A DNA stretch of 64,000 nucleotides from Bacteroidales bacterium (GCA_949419965.1 CASPAC010000002.1:1-64000), one strand, 5' to 3'. Positions 18,362 through 29,577 are shown, numbered from the stretch's first letter. Numbers and translations: made by a program. Notes: generated from the sequence alone by a model not told the origin.

Positions 18362-18397
18362 AAAATACCTGCTCAAGTAAAACTTGGCAGGCATTTT
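18362..18397 (-). terminator. Terminator-like hairpin after fabG
   Basis: Imperfect stem of 5+5+5 bp (one mismatch, one bulged base) with AAAAT/ATTTT at its base, giving T-rich sequence on the minus strand. It is about 60 bases after the fabG stop. Confidence 0.5.
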
Positions 18398-18456
18398 TGC
18401 ACGAATCAAAGCCTAACGGCTTCTTTCCGTCTCTGAGTCTCTGTTCGTACCGCTCC

Positions 18457-19203
18457 TTAGCAATTCATCGCGCCGCAGCAGTGGATCACCTGACCGCTGA
18501 CATACGACGAGAGGTCCGAAGCGAGGAACAAGGCGACCTTGGCGACATCCTCGGGCGTACCGCCGCGACGCAGCGGAATCTGCTTGTACCAGCCTTCCTT
18601 GACCTCGTCGGGCAGCTTGTCGGTCATGTCGGTGATGATGAAGCCCGGGGCGATGGCGTTGGCACGGATGCCGCGCGGACCCATCTCCTTGGCGATCGAC
18701 TTGGCCAGACCGATCATGCCGGCCTTCGAAGCCGAGTAGTTGCACTGACCGGCATTGCCGCTGACGCCGACCACCGACGACATGTTGATGATCGAACCGC
18801 TCTTCTGACGAGCCATGACGGGCGTCACGGCATGGATGAAGTTGAACGCCGACTTGAGGTTCACCGTCAGCACGGCATCCCACTGCGCCTCGCTCATGCG
18901 CATCATCAGGCCGTCTTTCGTGATACCGGCATTGTTCACCAGAATGTCGATGCGGCCGAAGTCCTTCACGATCTCCTCGATCACCTTATGCGTTCCCTCG
19001 AAATCGGCAGCGTTCGACGCATAGCCCTTGGCCTTGACGCCCAGCGCAGCGATTTCGGCTTCCGTAGCCTTGCCGTTCTCGTCGATCACCAGGTCGGTGA
19101 ACGCCACGTCGGCGCCTTCCGAAGCGAATTTCATAGCGATGGCCTTGCCGATGCCGCGTGCGGCACCCGTTACGACGGCCACTTTTCCTTCAAGCAATTT
19201 CAT
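18457..19203 (-). CDS. fabG: 3-oxoacyl-ACP reductase FabG
   Basis: A 248-aa short-chain dehydrogenase, the NADPH-dependent ketoreductase of fatty-acid elongation. The cofactor motif TGAARGIG is at 12-19, NNAG at 90-93, and the catalytic set is Ser143, Tyr156 and Lys160 (YSASK). The start at 19203 (MKLLEGKV) gives the usual family length; an ATG three codons upstream is possible. The C terminus ends in HCCGAMNC, where most FabG proteins have a GG(M/L)xM ending. It is divergent from glyA and appears to be monocistronic. Confidence 0.94.
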   Translation of the reverse strand: MKLLEGKVAVVTGAARGIGKAIAMKFASEGADVAFTDLVIDENGKATEAEIAALGVKAKGYASNAADFEGTHKVIEEIVKDFGRIDILVNNAGITKDGLMMRMSEAQWDAVLTVNLKSAFNFIHAVTPVMARQKSGSIINMSSVVGVSGNAGQCNYSASKAGMIGLAKSIAKEMGPRGIRANAIAPGFIITDMTDKLPDEVKEGWYKQIPLRRGGTPEDVAKVALFLASDLSSYVSGQVIHCCGAMNC

Positions 19204-19248
19204 GGTCTTCAATCTATTTTATCGTTGAATCATTTCGTTTCAGCGACA

Positions 19249-19256
19249 CAAAGGTA
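19249..19256 (-). promoter_or_regulatory. fabG promoter -7 element TACCTTTG
   Basis: Exact TAnnTTTG on the minus strand; predicted leader about 40 bases to the ATG at 19203. Confidence 0.55.
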
Positions 19257-19304
19257 CGAAAAATATTTTAAATTGTGCGCGGGCCTATTTTCATCGAATT
19301 TGAT

Positions 19305-19312
19305 TATCTTTA
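19305..19312 (+). promoter_or_regulatory. glyA promoter -7-like element TATCTTTA
   Basis: One base off TAnnTTTG, about 37 bases before the glyA ATG, back to back with the fabG promoter. Confidence 0.4.
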
Positions 19313-19349
19313 CACACTGAAAAAAGCCAACATTCCAAAAAACATCGAC

Positions 19350-20630
19350 ATGAAAAGAGATTCCCGGATTTTCGATCTGATCGCCGCCGAGCGGAGCCGT
19401 CAGACCCACGGCATCGAGTTGATCGCCTCGGAGAACTTCGTGAGCGACCAGGTGATGGAAGCCATGGGTTCGGTTCTGACCAACAAATACGCCGAGGGTT
19501 ACCCCGCGGCCCGCTACTACGGCGGCTGCGAGGTCGTCGACCAGGTCGAGAACCTCGCCATCGAGCGCATCTGCCGGCTCTACGGCGCCGAATACGCCAA
19601 CGTGCAGCCCCATTCGGGCGCCCAGGCCAACATGGCCGTCTTCTTCGCCTGCCTGCAGCCGGGCGATACGTTCATGGGGCTCGATCTGGCGCACGGCGGG
19701 CATCTTTCGCACGGTTCGCCGGTCAACATGTCGGGCAAATATTTCAAGGCCGTAGGTTATCGGCTCGACGAAACGACAGGACTGATCGACTATGACGCCA
19801 TGGAGCGCCAGGCACTCGAGTCGAAACCCAAGCTCATCGTCGGCGGCGCTTCGGCCTATTCGCGCGAATGGGACTACAAGCGCATGCGCGAAATCGCCGA
19901 CAAGGTCGGCGCGCTCTTGTTGGTCGACATGGCCCATACGGCAGGTCTGATCGCCGCCGGTTTGCTCGACAATCCGGTGAAGTACGCCCACATCGTCACC
20001 TCCACCACCCACAAGACCCTGCGCGGTCCGCGCGGCGGCATCATCCTGATGGGCAAGGACTTCGAAAATCCGTGGGGTCTCACCACGCCCAAGGGCGCCG
20101 TCAAGATGATGTCGCAGATCCTCAATTCGGCCGTCTTCCCCGGCATCCAGGGCGGACCGCTCGAGCACGTCATCGCCGCCAAGGCCGTAGCGTTCGGCGA
20201 GGCGCTCGAACCCGAATACAAAACCTACCAGGCTCAGGTGCAGAAGAACGCCCGCGCCATGGCCGAGGCTTTCATCAAGCGGGGCTACAAGATCGTATCG
20301 GGCGGCACCGACAACCATCTTATGTTGGTCGACCTGCGCACCAAGTTCCCCGAGCTGACCGGCAAGCTGGCCGAGAAGTGCCTCGTCGCCGCCGACATCA
20401 CCGCCAACAAGAACATGGTGCCGTTCGACAGCCGTTCGCCGTTCCAGACTTCGGGCCTGCGCTTCGGTACGCCGGCCATCACCACGCGCGGTCTGAAGGA
20501 GGACAAGATGGACTGCATCGTCGGGCTGATCGACCGTGTGCTCCACGACCCGGAAAACGAGGAGAACATCGCCGCCGTGCGCCGCGACGTCAACGCCTTG
20601 ATGGCCGACTATCCGTTGTTCGCCTGGTAG
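19350..20630 (+). CDS. glyA: Serine hydroxymethyltransferase
   Basis: A 426-aa PLP enzyme that interconverts serine and glycine while charging tetrahydrofolate with a one-carbon unit. The start at 19350 ([18 protein letters not shown]) matches the usual N terminus; the open frame upstream of it reads through promoter sequence. Motifs: [16 protein letters not shown], the PLP-binding Lys222 in [13 protein letters not shown], and the substrate-binding region [16 protein letters not shown]. One base separates its stop from the DUF2461 gene, so the two are co-translated from one mRNA. Confidence 0.97.
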   Translation: MKRDSRIFDLIAAERSRQTHGIELIASENFVSDQVMEAMGSVLTNKYAEGYPAARYYGGCEVVDQVENLAIERICRLYGAEYANVQPHSGAQANMAVFFACLQPGDTFMGLDLAHGGHLSHGSPVNMSGKYFKAVGYRLDETTGLIDYDAMERQALESKPKLIVGGASAYSREWDYKRMREIADKVGALLLVDMAHTAGLIAAGLLDNPVKYAHIVTSTTHKTLRGPRGGIILMGKDFENPWGLTTPKGAVKMMSQILNSAVFPGIQGGPLEHVIAAKAVAFGEALEPEYKTYQAQVQKNARAMAEAFIKRGYKIVSGGTDNHLMLVDLRTKFPELTGKLAEKCLVAADITANKNMVPFDSRSPFQTSGLRFGTPAITTRGLKEDKMDCIVGLIDRVLHDPENEENIAAVRRDVNALMADYPLFAW

Positions 20631-20631
20631 C

Positions 20632-21312
20632 ATGGAAGAGATTCTCGACTTTCTCTCGCGGCTGCACGACAGCAACACACGCGAGTGGTTCGACGCCCAC
20701 CGCAGCGAATGGGCCCATGTCAAGGGCCGCGTCGCAAAGCTCGCCGAAGCGTTGATCGAGGGCGTCTCCTCGTTCGATCCTTCGGTGTGCGGACTCCGGG
20801 TGCAGGACTGCACCTACCGGATCGCCCGCGACACGCGGTTCTCCAACGACAAGAGTCCCTACAAGAACTGGCTGGGCATCTTCGTGGCTCCGAAAGGCAA
20901 GAAGTCGGGATATGCCGGCTACTACCTCCACATCGCACCGAAAGGCGACCGGCTCGTGGGCGAGCACATGCTCATCTCGGGTATCTACTGCCCCGAACCG
21001 ACCTTGCTGCGTTCCGTCCGCGAAGAGATTCTCGACAACGGGGCCGAATTCACGCAGGCGATCCGCACGGCCAAAGGATTCCGGCTCAACACGGACAACA
21101 AGCTCAAGCGTCTTCCCATGGGGTTCCCGGCCGACTGCGAGTATGCCGAGTTGCTGAAACAAAAGGACTGGTGCCTTGAAAAGTCCATCGACGAGCAGTT
21201 CCTGCTGGACGATCGTTTCGTCGAGCACGCCGTCAGGGAGTTCCGCAAAACCCGCGACTTCATCGGAATCATCAACCGCGCCGTGCAATACGCCTACGAG
21301 GAGATGATGTGA
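20632..21312 (+). CDS. DUF2461 family protein
   Basis: A 226-aa predicted cytoplasmic protein of the DUF2461 (TIGR02453) family. Visible landmarks are the N-terminal LHDSNTREWFDAHR, the conserved central segment YRIARDTRFSNDKSPYKNW and GYYLHIAPKGD. No signal peptide, membrane helix or catalytic motif is evident. It begins one base after glyA and is followed by a terminator, so it is the last gene of a two-gene unit. The molecular function of the family is not established. Confidence 0.88.
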   Translation: MEEILDFLSRLHDSNTREWFDAHRSEWAHVKGRVAKLAEALIEGVSSFDPSVCGLRVQDCTYRIARDTRFSNDKSPYKNWLGIFVAPKGKKSGYAGYYLHIAPKGDRLVGEHMLISGIYCPEPTLLRSVREEILDNGAEFTQAIRTAKGFRLNTDNKLKRLPMGFPADCEYAELLKQKDWCLEKSIDEQFLLDDRFVEHAVREFRKTRDFIGIINRAVQYAYEEMM

Positions 21313-21330
21313 TTTCCGTCGATATTTTCC

Positions 21331-21358
21331 AAAGGCTCCGAACTATTTCGGAGTCTTT
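21331..21358 (+). terminator. Terminator of glyA-DUF2461
   Basis: 12-bp stem (21331-21342 and 21347-21358, one G-U pair), loop CTAT, ending in a T-run. Confidence 0.85.
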
Positions 21359-21396
21359 TTTGTTGCCGATAGCGGCTCGGCTCCGGTTTTCCGCAA

Positions 21397-21436
21397 AAAA
21401 GCAGACGCACGGCCCGAAAGTCATGCGTCTGCTTTT
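21397..21436. terminator. Terminator hairpin between convergent units, likely for glmS
   Basis: 13-bp perfect stem AAAAGCAGACGCA (21397-21409) with its complement (21424-21436), 14-base loop. The T-rich flank on the minus strand suits termination of glmS. Confidence 0.75.
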
Positions 21437-21513
21437 CTTCTGCCCCATCGGGCATATCGCAAATCCGTACCCGGTTCAGCAACAACCGGCCGGACCGGGA
21501 GGTCCGCCAACGG

Positions 21514-23358
<1,845 letters not shown>

Positions 23359-23444
23359 GGATTTTTTCTTTTTGAGTGCGAATTTACGAAATATTTTCCA
23401 TCTACGGCCTAAAAACGGCCCCGATTTTCGCACATACCGGCTTC

Positions 23445-24806
23445 CTACTGCGCGAAATATTTGTAAAACAAGGGGATAGTTTCCAGTCCTTTGTAGAATT
23501 GTTCAAGTCCGTAACTCTCGTTCGGCGAGTGGATGGCATCCTCCGCGAGCCCGAAGCCCAGCAGCAGCGACTTGATGCCCAGGATCGATTCGAAGCCGCT
23601 GATGATCGGAATCGAGCCGCCCGAATAGAAGGGCAGGGGCTTGCGGCCGAAAGCCTCCGTCACGGCCCGCTCGGCCGCCTTGTAGGCCGGCATGTCGGTG
23701 GGAGCCACGTAGGGCATGCCGCCGTGCAGGAACTTAACGTCCACACGCACGCTCTTGGGCGCCATCTTCCGGAAATGCTTCTCGAAAAGTTTCGCTATCT
23801 TGCAGTAGTCTTGATTCGGCACCAGCCGCATCGAGATTTTGGCCGTGGCTTTCGACGGAATCACCGTTTTCGTCCCTTCGCCCGTATAGCCGCCCCAGAT
23901 GCCGTTCACATCCAGCGACGGACGGATTCCCGTGCGTTCCAGCGTCGTATAGCCGGCTTCGCCCTCCACGGCGCCGATCTGCAGCGAGCGTTTGTAGCCG
24001 GCCAGATCGAACGGCGCCTTGTTGAAAGCACGCCGTTCCGACGGCGTCAGGGAGCGCACATCGTCGTAAAACCCCGGAATCGTCACGCGGCCCTCGCCAT
24101 CGACAAGGCCCGCCACCAGACGCGCCAGCACGTTGGCAGGATTGGCCACCGCACCGCCGAAAAGGCCCGAATGCAGGTCCTTGTCGGGTCCCGTCACCTC
24201 CACCTCCATGTAGGTCAGTCCGCGCAGGCCGCAGGTGATCGAGGGCGTCTCCATCGAAAGCATCGACGTGTCGGAGACCAGGATGATGTCCGCCTTGAGC
24301 AGCTTTTTGTTTTGCCGGCAGAATCCGTAGAGGCTCTCCGAACCGATCTCCTCTTCGCCCTCCAGCATGAATTTCACGTTGCACGGGAGCGTTCCCGTCG
24401 CACACATCGCTTCGAAAGCCTTCACCTGCATCCACAGCTGGCCTTTGTCGTCGTCCGCACCGCGGCCCCGGATCCGACCGTTCTCGATCGTCGGTTCGAA
24501 AGGCTCCGTGCGCCATTCTTCGCGCGGATCCACCGGCATCACGTCGTAGTGGCCGTATACCAGCACGGTTTTCGCCTTGGGGTCGACGATCTTTTCGGCA
24601 TAGACCACCGGATTGCCCTCCGTGGGCATCACTTCGGCCCGGTCGGCACCCGCTTCCGCCAGCGCCGCTGCCAGCCACTCGGCACAGCGCTGCATGTCGG
24701 GTTTGCGGGCGGCTTCCGCACTGATCGACGGAATGCGCAGCAGATCGAACAATTCATTGATGAACCGTTCTTTATTGGCTTCTATGTAAAGTTTCGCTTT
24801 ATCCAT
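23445..24806 (-). CDS. M20-family metallopeptidase (dipeptidase)
   Basis: A 453-aa cytoplasmic zinc peptidase of the M20 family, similar in layout to carnosinase-like non-specific dipeptidases. Metal-site motifs are VYGHYDVMPVD, the bridging-Asp region GRGADDDKGQ and the catalytic-Glu segment EGEEEIGSE; a dimerisation domain lies in the middle (about 190-350). It starts 4 bases after the NlpE-like gene and is followed by glmS. It probably cleaves small peptides for nitrogen supply or wall-peptide recycling; the substrate is not determined. Confidence 0.9.
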   Translation of the reverse strand: MDKAKLYIEANKERFINELFDLLRIPSISAEAARKPDMQRCAEWLAAALAEAGADRAEVMPTEGNPVVYAEKIVDPKAKTVLVYGHYDVMPVDPREEWRTEPFEPTIENGRIRGRGADDDKGQLWMQVKAFEAMCATGTLPCNVKFMLEGEEEIGSESLYGFCRQNKKLLKADIILVSDTSMLSMETPSITCGLRGLTYMEVEVTGPDKDLHSGLFGGAVANPANVLARLVAGLVDGEGRVTIPGFYDDVRSLTPSERRAFNKAPFDLAGYKRSLQIGAVEGEAGYTTLERTGIRPSLDVNGIWGGYTGEGTKTVIPSKATAKISMRLVPNQDYCKIAKLFEKHFRKMAPKSVRVDVKFLHGGMPYVAPTDMPAYKAAERAVTEAFGRKPLPFYSGGSIPIISGFESILGIKSLLLGFGLAEDAIHSPNESYGLEQFYKGLETIPLFYKYFAQ

Positions 24807-24810
24807 TTAC

Positions 24811-25254
24811 TTATTTGTTTTTTTGCAGTACGTAATTCTCCGCCAGCGCTCCCGTAACGGGTTGTTTCTCGGCGTCGAGCATTCGCAGCCGGTTTTCCTC
24901 CACCTTGTAATACTCTTCCGAACCGTCATCGAGCCGGGTCAGGGTCAGCAGGTTCTCTTTGACCGTAAAGATGCCTGTCTCGTCGAACTCCGCGGCGCGG
25001 TCGATGTATTTCATGTGCAGGGCATATGTACCGTCCGGATTGAGCGTCAGCGTCGTACGGATTCCCGGACAATCCGCTGCCGGCAGGGTGCCTTCGTAGG
25101 TGCCCCTATAGTCGAGCGACGTTTCGGCGGTGTGCATGTCGGGCATGGCCGCCGTCGTAGCCTGCGTTTCGGCGGCGGCTTTCTTTTTCGGCGCATTCCC
25201 GCCGCAGGCGGCCAGCGCAAGGGCTGCGGAGAGGATCACCAGATTCTTTTTCAT
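24811..25254 (-). CDS. NlpE N-terminal-domain-like lipoprotein
   Basis: A 147-aa lipoprotein: signal peptide with lipobox ALAAC (Cys17), a Lys/Ala/Thr-rich linker, and a small barrel domain resembling the NlpE N-terminal domain (YRGTYEGTLPAADCPGIRTT, LNPDGTYALHMKYI, EEYYKVEENRLRMLD). E. coli NlpE is an outer-membrane lipoprotein that signals envelope or copper stress and has a CADC pair at this site; here the first Cys is Ala (AADC). The gene is packed between glmM and an M20 peptidase with 4-base gaps on both sides. Sensing or metal functions are therefore uncertain. Confidence 0.82.
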   Translation of the reverse strand: MKKNLVILSAALALAACGGNAPKKKAAAETQATTAAMPDMHTAETSLDYRGTYEGTLPAADCPGIRTTLTLNPDGTYALHMKYIDRAAEFDETGIFTVKENLLTLTRLDDGSEEYYKVEENRLRMLDAEKQPVTGALAENYVLQKNK

Positions 25255-25258
25255 GGTC

Positions 25259-26647
25259 TCAGATATGGCAGATTTCTTTGATTTCGCTGATGAAGCGCTG
25301 CGCCAGAGCCTCGGCCTCGGCCATCGATTTGGCTTCGGTGTAGATGCGGATGATCGGCTCGGTGTTCGACTTGCGGAGGTGTACCCAGTTTTCGGCAAAA
25401 TCGATCTTCACGCCGTCAATATCGTTCACGTTTTCACCGGCATTGCGTTTCTTTATCTCAAGCAACACTTTATCCACGTCGATCTCCGGCGTCAGCGCGA
25501 TTTTGTTCTTCGAAGCGTAGTAGGCCGGATAGGTAGCGCGCAATTCGGTCATTTTCATGCCCTTGTATGCCAGCCACGTAAGGAAAAGAGCCGTGCCGAC
25601 CAGCGCATCGCGGCCATAGTGGAGCTCGGGGTAGATGACTCCGCCGTTGCCCTCGCCGCCGATCACGGCGCCCGTCTCCTTCATCTTCGCCACCACGTTC
25701 ACTTCGCCCACGGCCGAAGCCTGATAGCTGCCGCCGTAGCGCTGTGTCACGTCGCGCAGCGCACGCGACGACGAAAGGTTCGAGACCGTGTTGCCCGCCT
25801 TGCGCGACAAAATGTAGTCGGCCACGGCCACCAGCGTATATTCCTCTACGAACATCGAGCCGTCCTCGTTGACGAACGCCAAACGGTCGACATCCGGATC
25901 GACTACGATGCCCAGATCGGCTTTTTCGCGTACGATGGCTTCGGCTATCTCCGTCAGGTTCTCCGGCAGCGGCTCGGGATTGTGGGCGAACTCGCCCGTC
26001 GGTTCGCAGTTGAGTTCCACGACCTCGCAGCCCAGTTCGCGCAGCAGGCGCGGCATGACGATGCCGCCCACCGAGTTGACCGCGTCGACCACCACCTTGA
26101 AGCGGCGCTTGCGCACGGCCTCGACATCCACAAGGGGCAGCGCCAGCACCCGGCGGATGTGTTCGTCGTTGAAATCCTCACGCGAAACGACATGGCCGAT
26201 TCCGTCGACGGAAGGGTAGTCGAAATCGCACTCTTCCGCCATGGCCAGCAGTTCCTTGCCCTCGGCATCGGAGAGGAATTCGCCGTCCGAATTGAGCAGT
26301 TTCAACGCGTTCCACTGGCGCGGATTGTGCGACGCCGTGATGATGATGCCGCCGTCGGCCTGCTTCGCTATGACGGCCATCTCGGTGCCGGGCGTGGTGC
26401 AGAGCCCCACATTGATCACATCGGCGCCGCAGGCCAGGAGGGTTCCCTCCACCAGATCGGCCACCAGTTCGCCCGAAATGCGGGCGTCGCGGCCCACGAC
26501 TATGGTAAGTTTTTTGCCCGCATTGCGTCGGGTCATCAGCCGGGCATAAGCCGTGGTGAACTTCACGACGTCGGGCGGGGTCAGATTCTCGCCCTCGGGT
26601 CCTCCGACGGTTCCGCGAATACCCGAAATGGATTTGATAAGCGTCAT
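25259..26647 (-). CDS. glmM: Phosphoglucosamine mutase (phosphohexomutase superfamily)
   Basis: A 462-aa phosphohexomutase predicted to convert glucosamine-6-phosphate to glucosamine-1-phosphate. The phospho-serine is Ser106 in TASHNP, the Mg site is DPDVDR (Asp250/252/254), the sugar-binding loop is GEGNGGV, and the C-terminal phosphate-binding loop is RKSNTEPIIRIY. The enzyme could act on other hexoses, but co-transcription with glmS three genes downstream favours the GlmM assignment. It is divergent from the nucleoside phosphorylase gene; a near-consensus TATATTTA (26722-26715) may be its promoter. Confidence 0.88.
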   Translation of the reverse strand: MTLIKSISGIRGTVGGPEGENLTPPDVVKFTTAYARLMTRRNAGKKLTIVVGRDARISGELVADLVEGTLLACGADVINVGLCTTPGTEMAVIAKQADGGIIITASHNPRQWNALKLLNSDGEFLSDAEGKELLAMAEECDFDYPSVDGIGHVVSREDFNDEHIRRVLALPLVDVEAVRKRRFKVVVDAVNSVGGIVMPRLLRELGCEVVELNCEPTGEFAHNPEPLPENLTEIAEAIVREKADLGIVVDPDVDRLAFVNEDGSMFVEEYTLVAVADYILSRKAGNTVSNLSSSRALRDVTQRYGGSYQASAVGEVNVVAKMKETGAVIGGEGNGGVIYPELHYGRDALVGTALFLTWLAYKGMKMTELRATYPAYYASKNKIALTPEIDVDKVLLEIKKRNAGENVNDIDGVKIDFAENWVHLRKSNTEPIIRIYTEAKSMAEAEALAQRFISEIKEICHI

Positions 26648-26700
26648 ATTCCTACGTGTTTGTCTATACCTATTAGTAAAAGAAATTTTTGCTCCGAAGT

Positions 26701-26731
26701 TTTGTTATTCGACGTAAATATATTACTTTTA
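26701..26731 (+). promoter_or_regulatory. Promoter of the phosphorylase-dnaN operon (TTTG-N19-TACTTTTA)
   Basis: TTTG at 26701-26704 and TACTTTTA at 26724-26731 with the ideal 19-base spacer. Predicted transcription start about 26736, which makes the ATG at 26731 unusable and supports the start at 26764. Confidence 0.6.
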
Positions 26732-26763
26732 TGCCAATTATGAAAATGCAAAATCAGACCGTT

Positions 26764-27639
26764 ATGCGTACTATCCCTGCTTCCGAGTTGATTATCAACG
26801 AAGACGGCTCCATTTTCCACCTCCACCTCCGTCCCGAACAGCTGGCCGACACCGTCATTCTGGTCGGCGATCCGGGCCGTGTGGCCCTCGTCGCCGAACA
26901 TTTCGAGAATATCGAATGCAAGGTCTCCAACCGCGAGTTCAACACCGTGACCGGCACCTACAAGGGCAAGCGGATGACCGTTCTCTCGACCGGCATCGGC
27001 ATCGGCAACATCGACATCTCCGTCACGGAGCTCGACGCTTTGGCCAACGTCGATTTCGCCACCCGCCAGGAGAAACCCGAGAAAAAACAGCTCACGCTGG
27101 TGCGTCTCGGCACTTCGGGCGCCATCCAGTCCGACATCAAGGTCGGCGACTTCCTCTTCTCGCGCACGTCGGTAGGTTTCGACGGCCTGCTGAGTTATTA
27201 CAAAGGTCGCGACGGTGTCTGCGATCTGGAGCTGGAGGAGGCTTTCGTCAAGCACACCGGTTGGTACGAGAAGATGCCGCGGCCCTATTTCGTCAACGCC
27301 GACAAAACGCTCTTCGAGCTCTTCAAGGATTCGACCGTCGAGGGCATGACCATCGCCGCTCCCGGTTTCTACGCGCCGCAGGGCCGTTGGGTGCGGCTCG
27401 AGCCGCACGATCCCCGCCTGAACGAAAAGATCGAATCGTTCGACTTCGGCGGACGGCGCATCACCAACTTCGAAATGGAGGGTTCGGCCCTCGCCGGCCT
27501 GGCCGCACTGATGGGCCACCGCGCCGCCACCATCTGCACGATCATCGCCCAGCGCATCGCGCTGAACGCATGCACCGACTACAAGCCTTTCGTGCGCAAG
27601 ATGATCGTCATGGCGCTCGACAAGCTGGCTACCTTGTAA
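26764..27639 (+). CDS. Nucleoside phosphorylase (uridine phosphorylase-like)
   Basis: A 291-aa cytoplasmic enzyme of the PNP/UDP family, predicted to split nucleosides with phosphate in pyrimidine or purine salvage. The start at 26764 (MRTIPASELIIN) follows from the promoter position; ATGs at 26731 and 26740 are less likely. Motifs: ILVGDPGRVALVAEHF (phosphate-binding Arg), STGIGIGNIDI, LVRLGTSGAIQ and the ribose-binding NFEMEGSALAGLAALMGH. It precedes dnaN by 32 bases in the same direction. The exact base specificity cannot be read. Confidence 0.9.
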   Translation: MRTIPASELIINEDGSIFHLHLRPEQLADTVILVGDPGRVALVAEHFENIECKVSNREFNTVTGTYKGKRMTVLSTGIGIGNIDISVTELDALANVDFATRQEKPEKKQLTLVRLGTSGAIQSDIKVGDFLFSRTSVGFDGLLSYYKGRDGVCDLELEEAFVKHTGWYEKMPRPYFVNADKTLFELFKDSTVEGMTIAAPGFYAPQGRWVRLEPHDPRLNEKIESFDFGGRRITNFEMEGSALAGLAALMGHRAATICTIIAQRIALNACTDYKPFVRKMIVMALDKLATL

Positions 27640-27671
27640 ATTCATCCTTATAGATAAACAGAAGAAAACGT

Positions 27672-28796
27672 ATGAAATTTTCCGTATCAAGTTCTGCTCT
27701 GCTTTCGCTGCTGGCCACCACCGGTAAGGTTATCAGCAACAAAAATACCCTGCCCATCCTCGACTACTTCCTCATGGAGTTGAGCGGCAGCGAGCTGAAG
27801 GTCACCACCTCCGACCTCGAAACCACGCTCGTCGGTTCGATCGCCGTGGAGAGCGTCGAGAGCGAGGGCACCATCGCCGCTCCCGCCAAGCTGATGCTCG
27901 ATTCGCTGAAGGAGTTCCCCGAAATGCCGCTGACCGTCGAGGTCAACGAGAAGAACTGGGAGATCAAGATCAGCTGGAAGAGCGGTTCGCTCTCCATCCC
28001 CGGCGCCAGCGCCGTCAGCTATCCCGCCGTACCGCAGCTCAGCGCCGAGAAGAAGGAGATGAAGATGGACGTCGACACCCTCGTCGCCGGCATCAACAAA
28101 ACCATCTTCGCCACGGCCGACGACGAGCTGCGCCCCGTCATGAACGGTATCTTCATCAGCCTCACGCCCGGCACGCTGACGTTCGTCGGCACCGACGCCC
28201 ACAAGCTCGTCAAGTACGAGTCGGAGATGGAGAACGAGGTTAATTCGTCGTTCATCCTGCCCAAGAAGCCCGCCAACCTGCTCAAGTCGGTGCTCCTCAA
28301 GGAGGACGACGCCATCGAGGTGGCTTTCGATTCGAAAAACGCGCAGTTCAAGCTCAAGAGCCATACGCTCGTCTGCCGGCTGATCGAGGGCAACTATCCC
28401 AACTACAACGCCGTCATTCCGGAAAACAACCCCAACAAGGTGCTCGTCGACCGCATCGAGCTGCTCAACGGCATCAAGCGCGTGGCCGTCTGCTCGAACC
28501 CCACGACCAACCTCATCCGCATGGACATCGAGGCCAACAAGATCGCCCTCACGGCCCAGGACATCGACTTCTCGGTCTCGGCCAACGAAACGATCTCGTG
28601 CAGCTACGACGGCCAGATGATCTCGATCGGCTTCAAGTCCACGTTCCTCGTAGAGATTCTCTCCAACATGGAGACCCCGACCGTGCAGGTCGAGCTGGCC
28701 GATTCGACCCGTGCCGGCGTCTTCAAGCCCGTCTACGACGAGAAGCAGAGCAGCGCCGCGCTCATGCTCCTCATGCCGATGATGATCAACGCTTAG
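27672..28796 (+). CDS. dnaN: DNA polymerase III beta sliding clamp
   Basis: A 374-aa ring-forming processivity factor that tethers DnaE to DNA. Three repeated clamp domains are visible; landmarks include MKFSVSSSALLSLL at the start, KNTLPILDYFLMEL, YPAVPQ, RPVMNGIFISL, TDAHKLVKYE and the C-terminal SSAALMLLMPMMINA. It is followed after 10 bases by a DEDDh exonuclease. It is not next to dnaA, as in many bacteria; dnaE is about 8 kb away on the other strand. Confidence 0.97.
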   Translation: MKFSVSSSALLSLLATTGKVISNKNTLPILDYFLMELSGSELKVTTSDLETTLVGSIAVESVESEGTIAAPAKLMLDSLKEFPEMPLTVEVNEKNWEIKISWKSGSLSIPGASAVSYPAVPQLSAEKKEMKMDVDTLVAGINKTIFATADDELRPVMNGIFISLTPGTLTFVGTDAHKLVKYESEMENEVNSSFILPKKPANLLKSVLLKEDDAIEVAFDSKNAQFKLKSHTLVCRLIEGNYPNYNAVIPENNPNKVLVDRIELLNGIKRVAVCSNPTTNLIRMDIEANKIALTAQDIDFSVSANETISCSYDGQMISIGFKSTFLVEILSNMETPTVQVELADSTRAGVFKPVYDEKQSSAALMLLMPMMINA

Positions 28797-28806
28797 GAGC
28801 GCCGCA

Positions 28807-29574
28807 ATGAAGCTGAACCTCAAGCGCCCGATCATCTTTTTCGACCTCGAGACCACAGGCGTCGACACCTCGAAGGACCGCATCGTCGAGATTTCGATGA
28901 TCAAGATCATGCCCGACGGCGAGGAGATCGTCAAAACCCGGCGTATCAATCCCGGCATGCCCATTCCGCCCGAGGCCACGGCCATCCACGGCATCTCCGA
29001 CGCCGACGTCGCCGACCAGCCGCTCTTCGCGCAGGTCGCCAAGTCGCTCGAGCAGTTCGTGCGCGGATGCGACTTCGGCGGATTCAACTCCAACCGGTTC
29101 GACCTCCCCATGTTGGTCGAGGAGTTCATGCGCGCCGGCATCGACGTCGACTTCAAGCGCCGCAAGTTCATCGACGTGCAGAACATCTTCCACAAGAAGG
29201 AGCAGCGCACTCTGGTCGCAGCCTATAAGTTCTATTGCGACAAGGAGCTCGAGGGCGCCCACTCGGCCGAGGCCGACACCCGGGCCACCTACGAGGTGCT
29301 CAAGGCCCAGCTCGACCGCTACGACGACCTCGAAAACGACGTCGACGCCCTGGCCGCCTTCTCCTGCCGGGCCGAGGCCGCCGATTACGCCGGCCGCATC
29401 CTCTTCAACGACAAGGGCGAGGAGGTCTTCGGCTTCGGCAAGTACAAGGGACGTTCGGTCGCCGAGGTCTTCCGCGAGGAGCCCAGTTACTACGCTTGGA
29501 TGATGAACGGCGATTTCCCGCTCTACACCAAGCGGGTCATCACCGAAATCCGCATGCGCGACAAACTCAAATAG
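28807..29574 (+). CDS. DEDDh 3'-5' exonuclease with ExoX-like C-terminal domain
   Basis: A 255-aa exonuclease. The catalytic set is Asp13/Glu15 (FFDLETTGVD), an Asp in SNRFDLPML, and HSAEAD with the His and last Asp, i.e. the DEDDh type used by proofreading subunits. After a linker, residues 205-250 (FGFGKYKGRSVAEV, YYAWMMNGDFP) form the small domain found at the C end of ExoX-like enzymes. Its position directly after dnaN suggests a replication or repair role, possibly proofreading for DnaE, but no clear clamp-binding motif was seen. Confidence 0.9.
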   Translation: MKLNLKRPIIFFDLETTGVDTSKDRIVEISMIKIMPDGEEIVKTRRINPGMPIPPEATAIHGISDADVADQPLFAQVAKSLEQFVRGCDFGGFNSNRFDLPMLVEEFMRAGIDVDFKRRKFIDVQNIFHKKEQRTLVAAYKFYCDKELEGAHSAEADTRATYEVLKAQLDRYDDLENDVDALAAFSCRAEAADYAGRILFNDKGEEVFGFGKYKGRSVAEVFREEPSYYAWMMNGDFPLYTKRVITEIRMRDKLK

Positions 29575-29577
29575 CCG

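Larger units (their letters stand above)
18110..18456. other. Intergenic region between PorV/PorQ-like gene and fabG
   Basis: Holds the PorV/PorQ promoter at its left edge and a terminator-like hairpin at 18362-18397. The rest (18140-18360) contains no open frame with recognisable protein similarity and no RNA family I can identify. Confidence 0.6.

Noticed and set aside
23359..23444. glmS ribozyme upstream of glmS
   Set aside because: Only 86 bases, no recognisable ribozyme core; this ribozyme is known mainly from Gram-positive bacteria.
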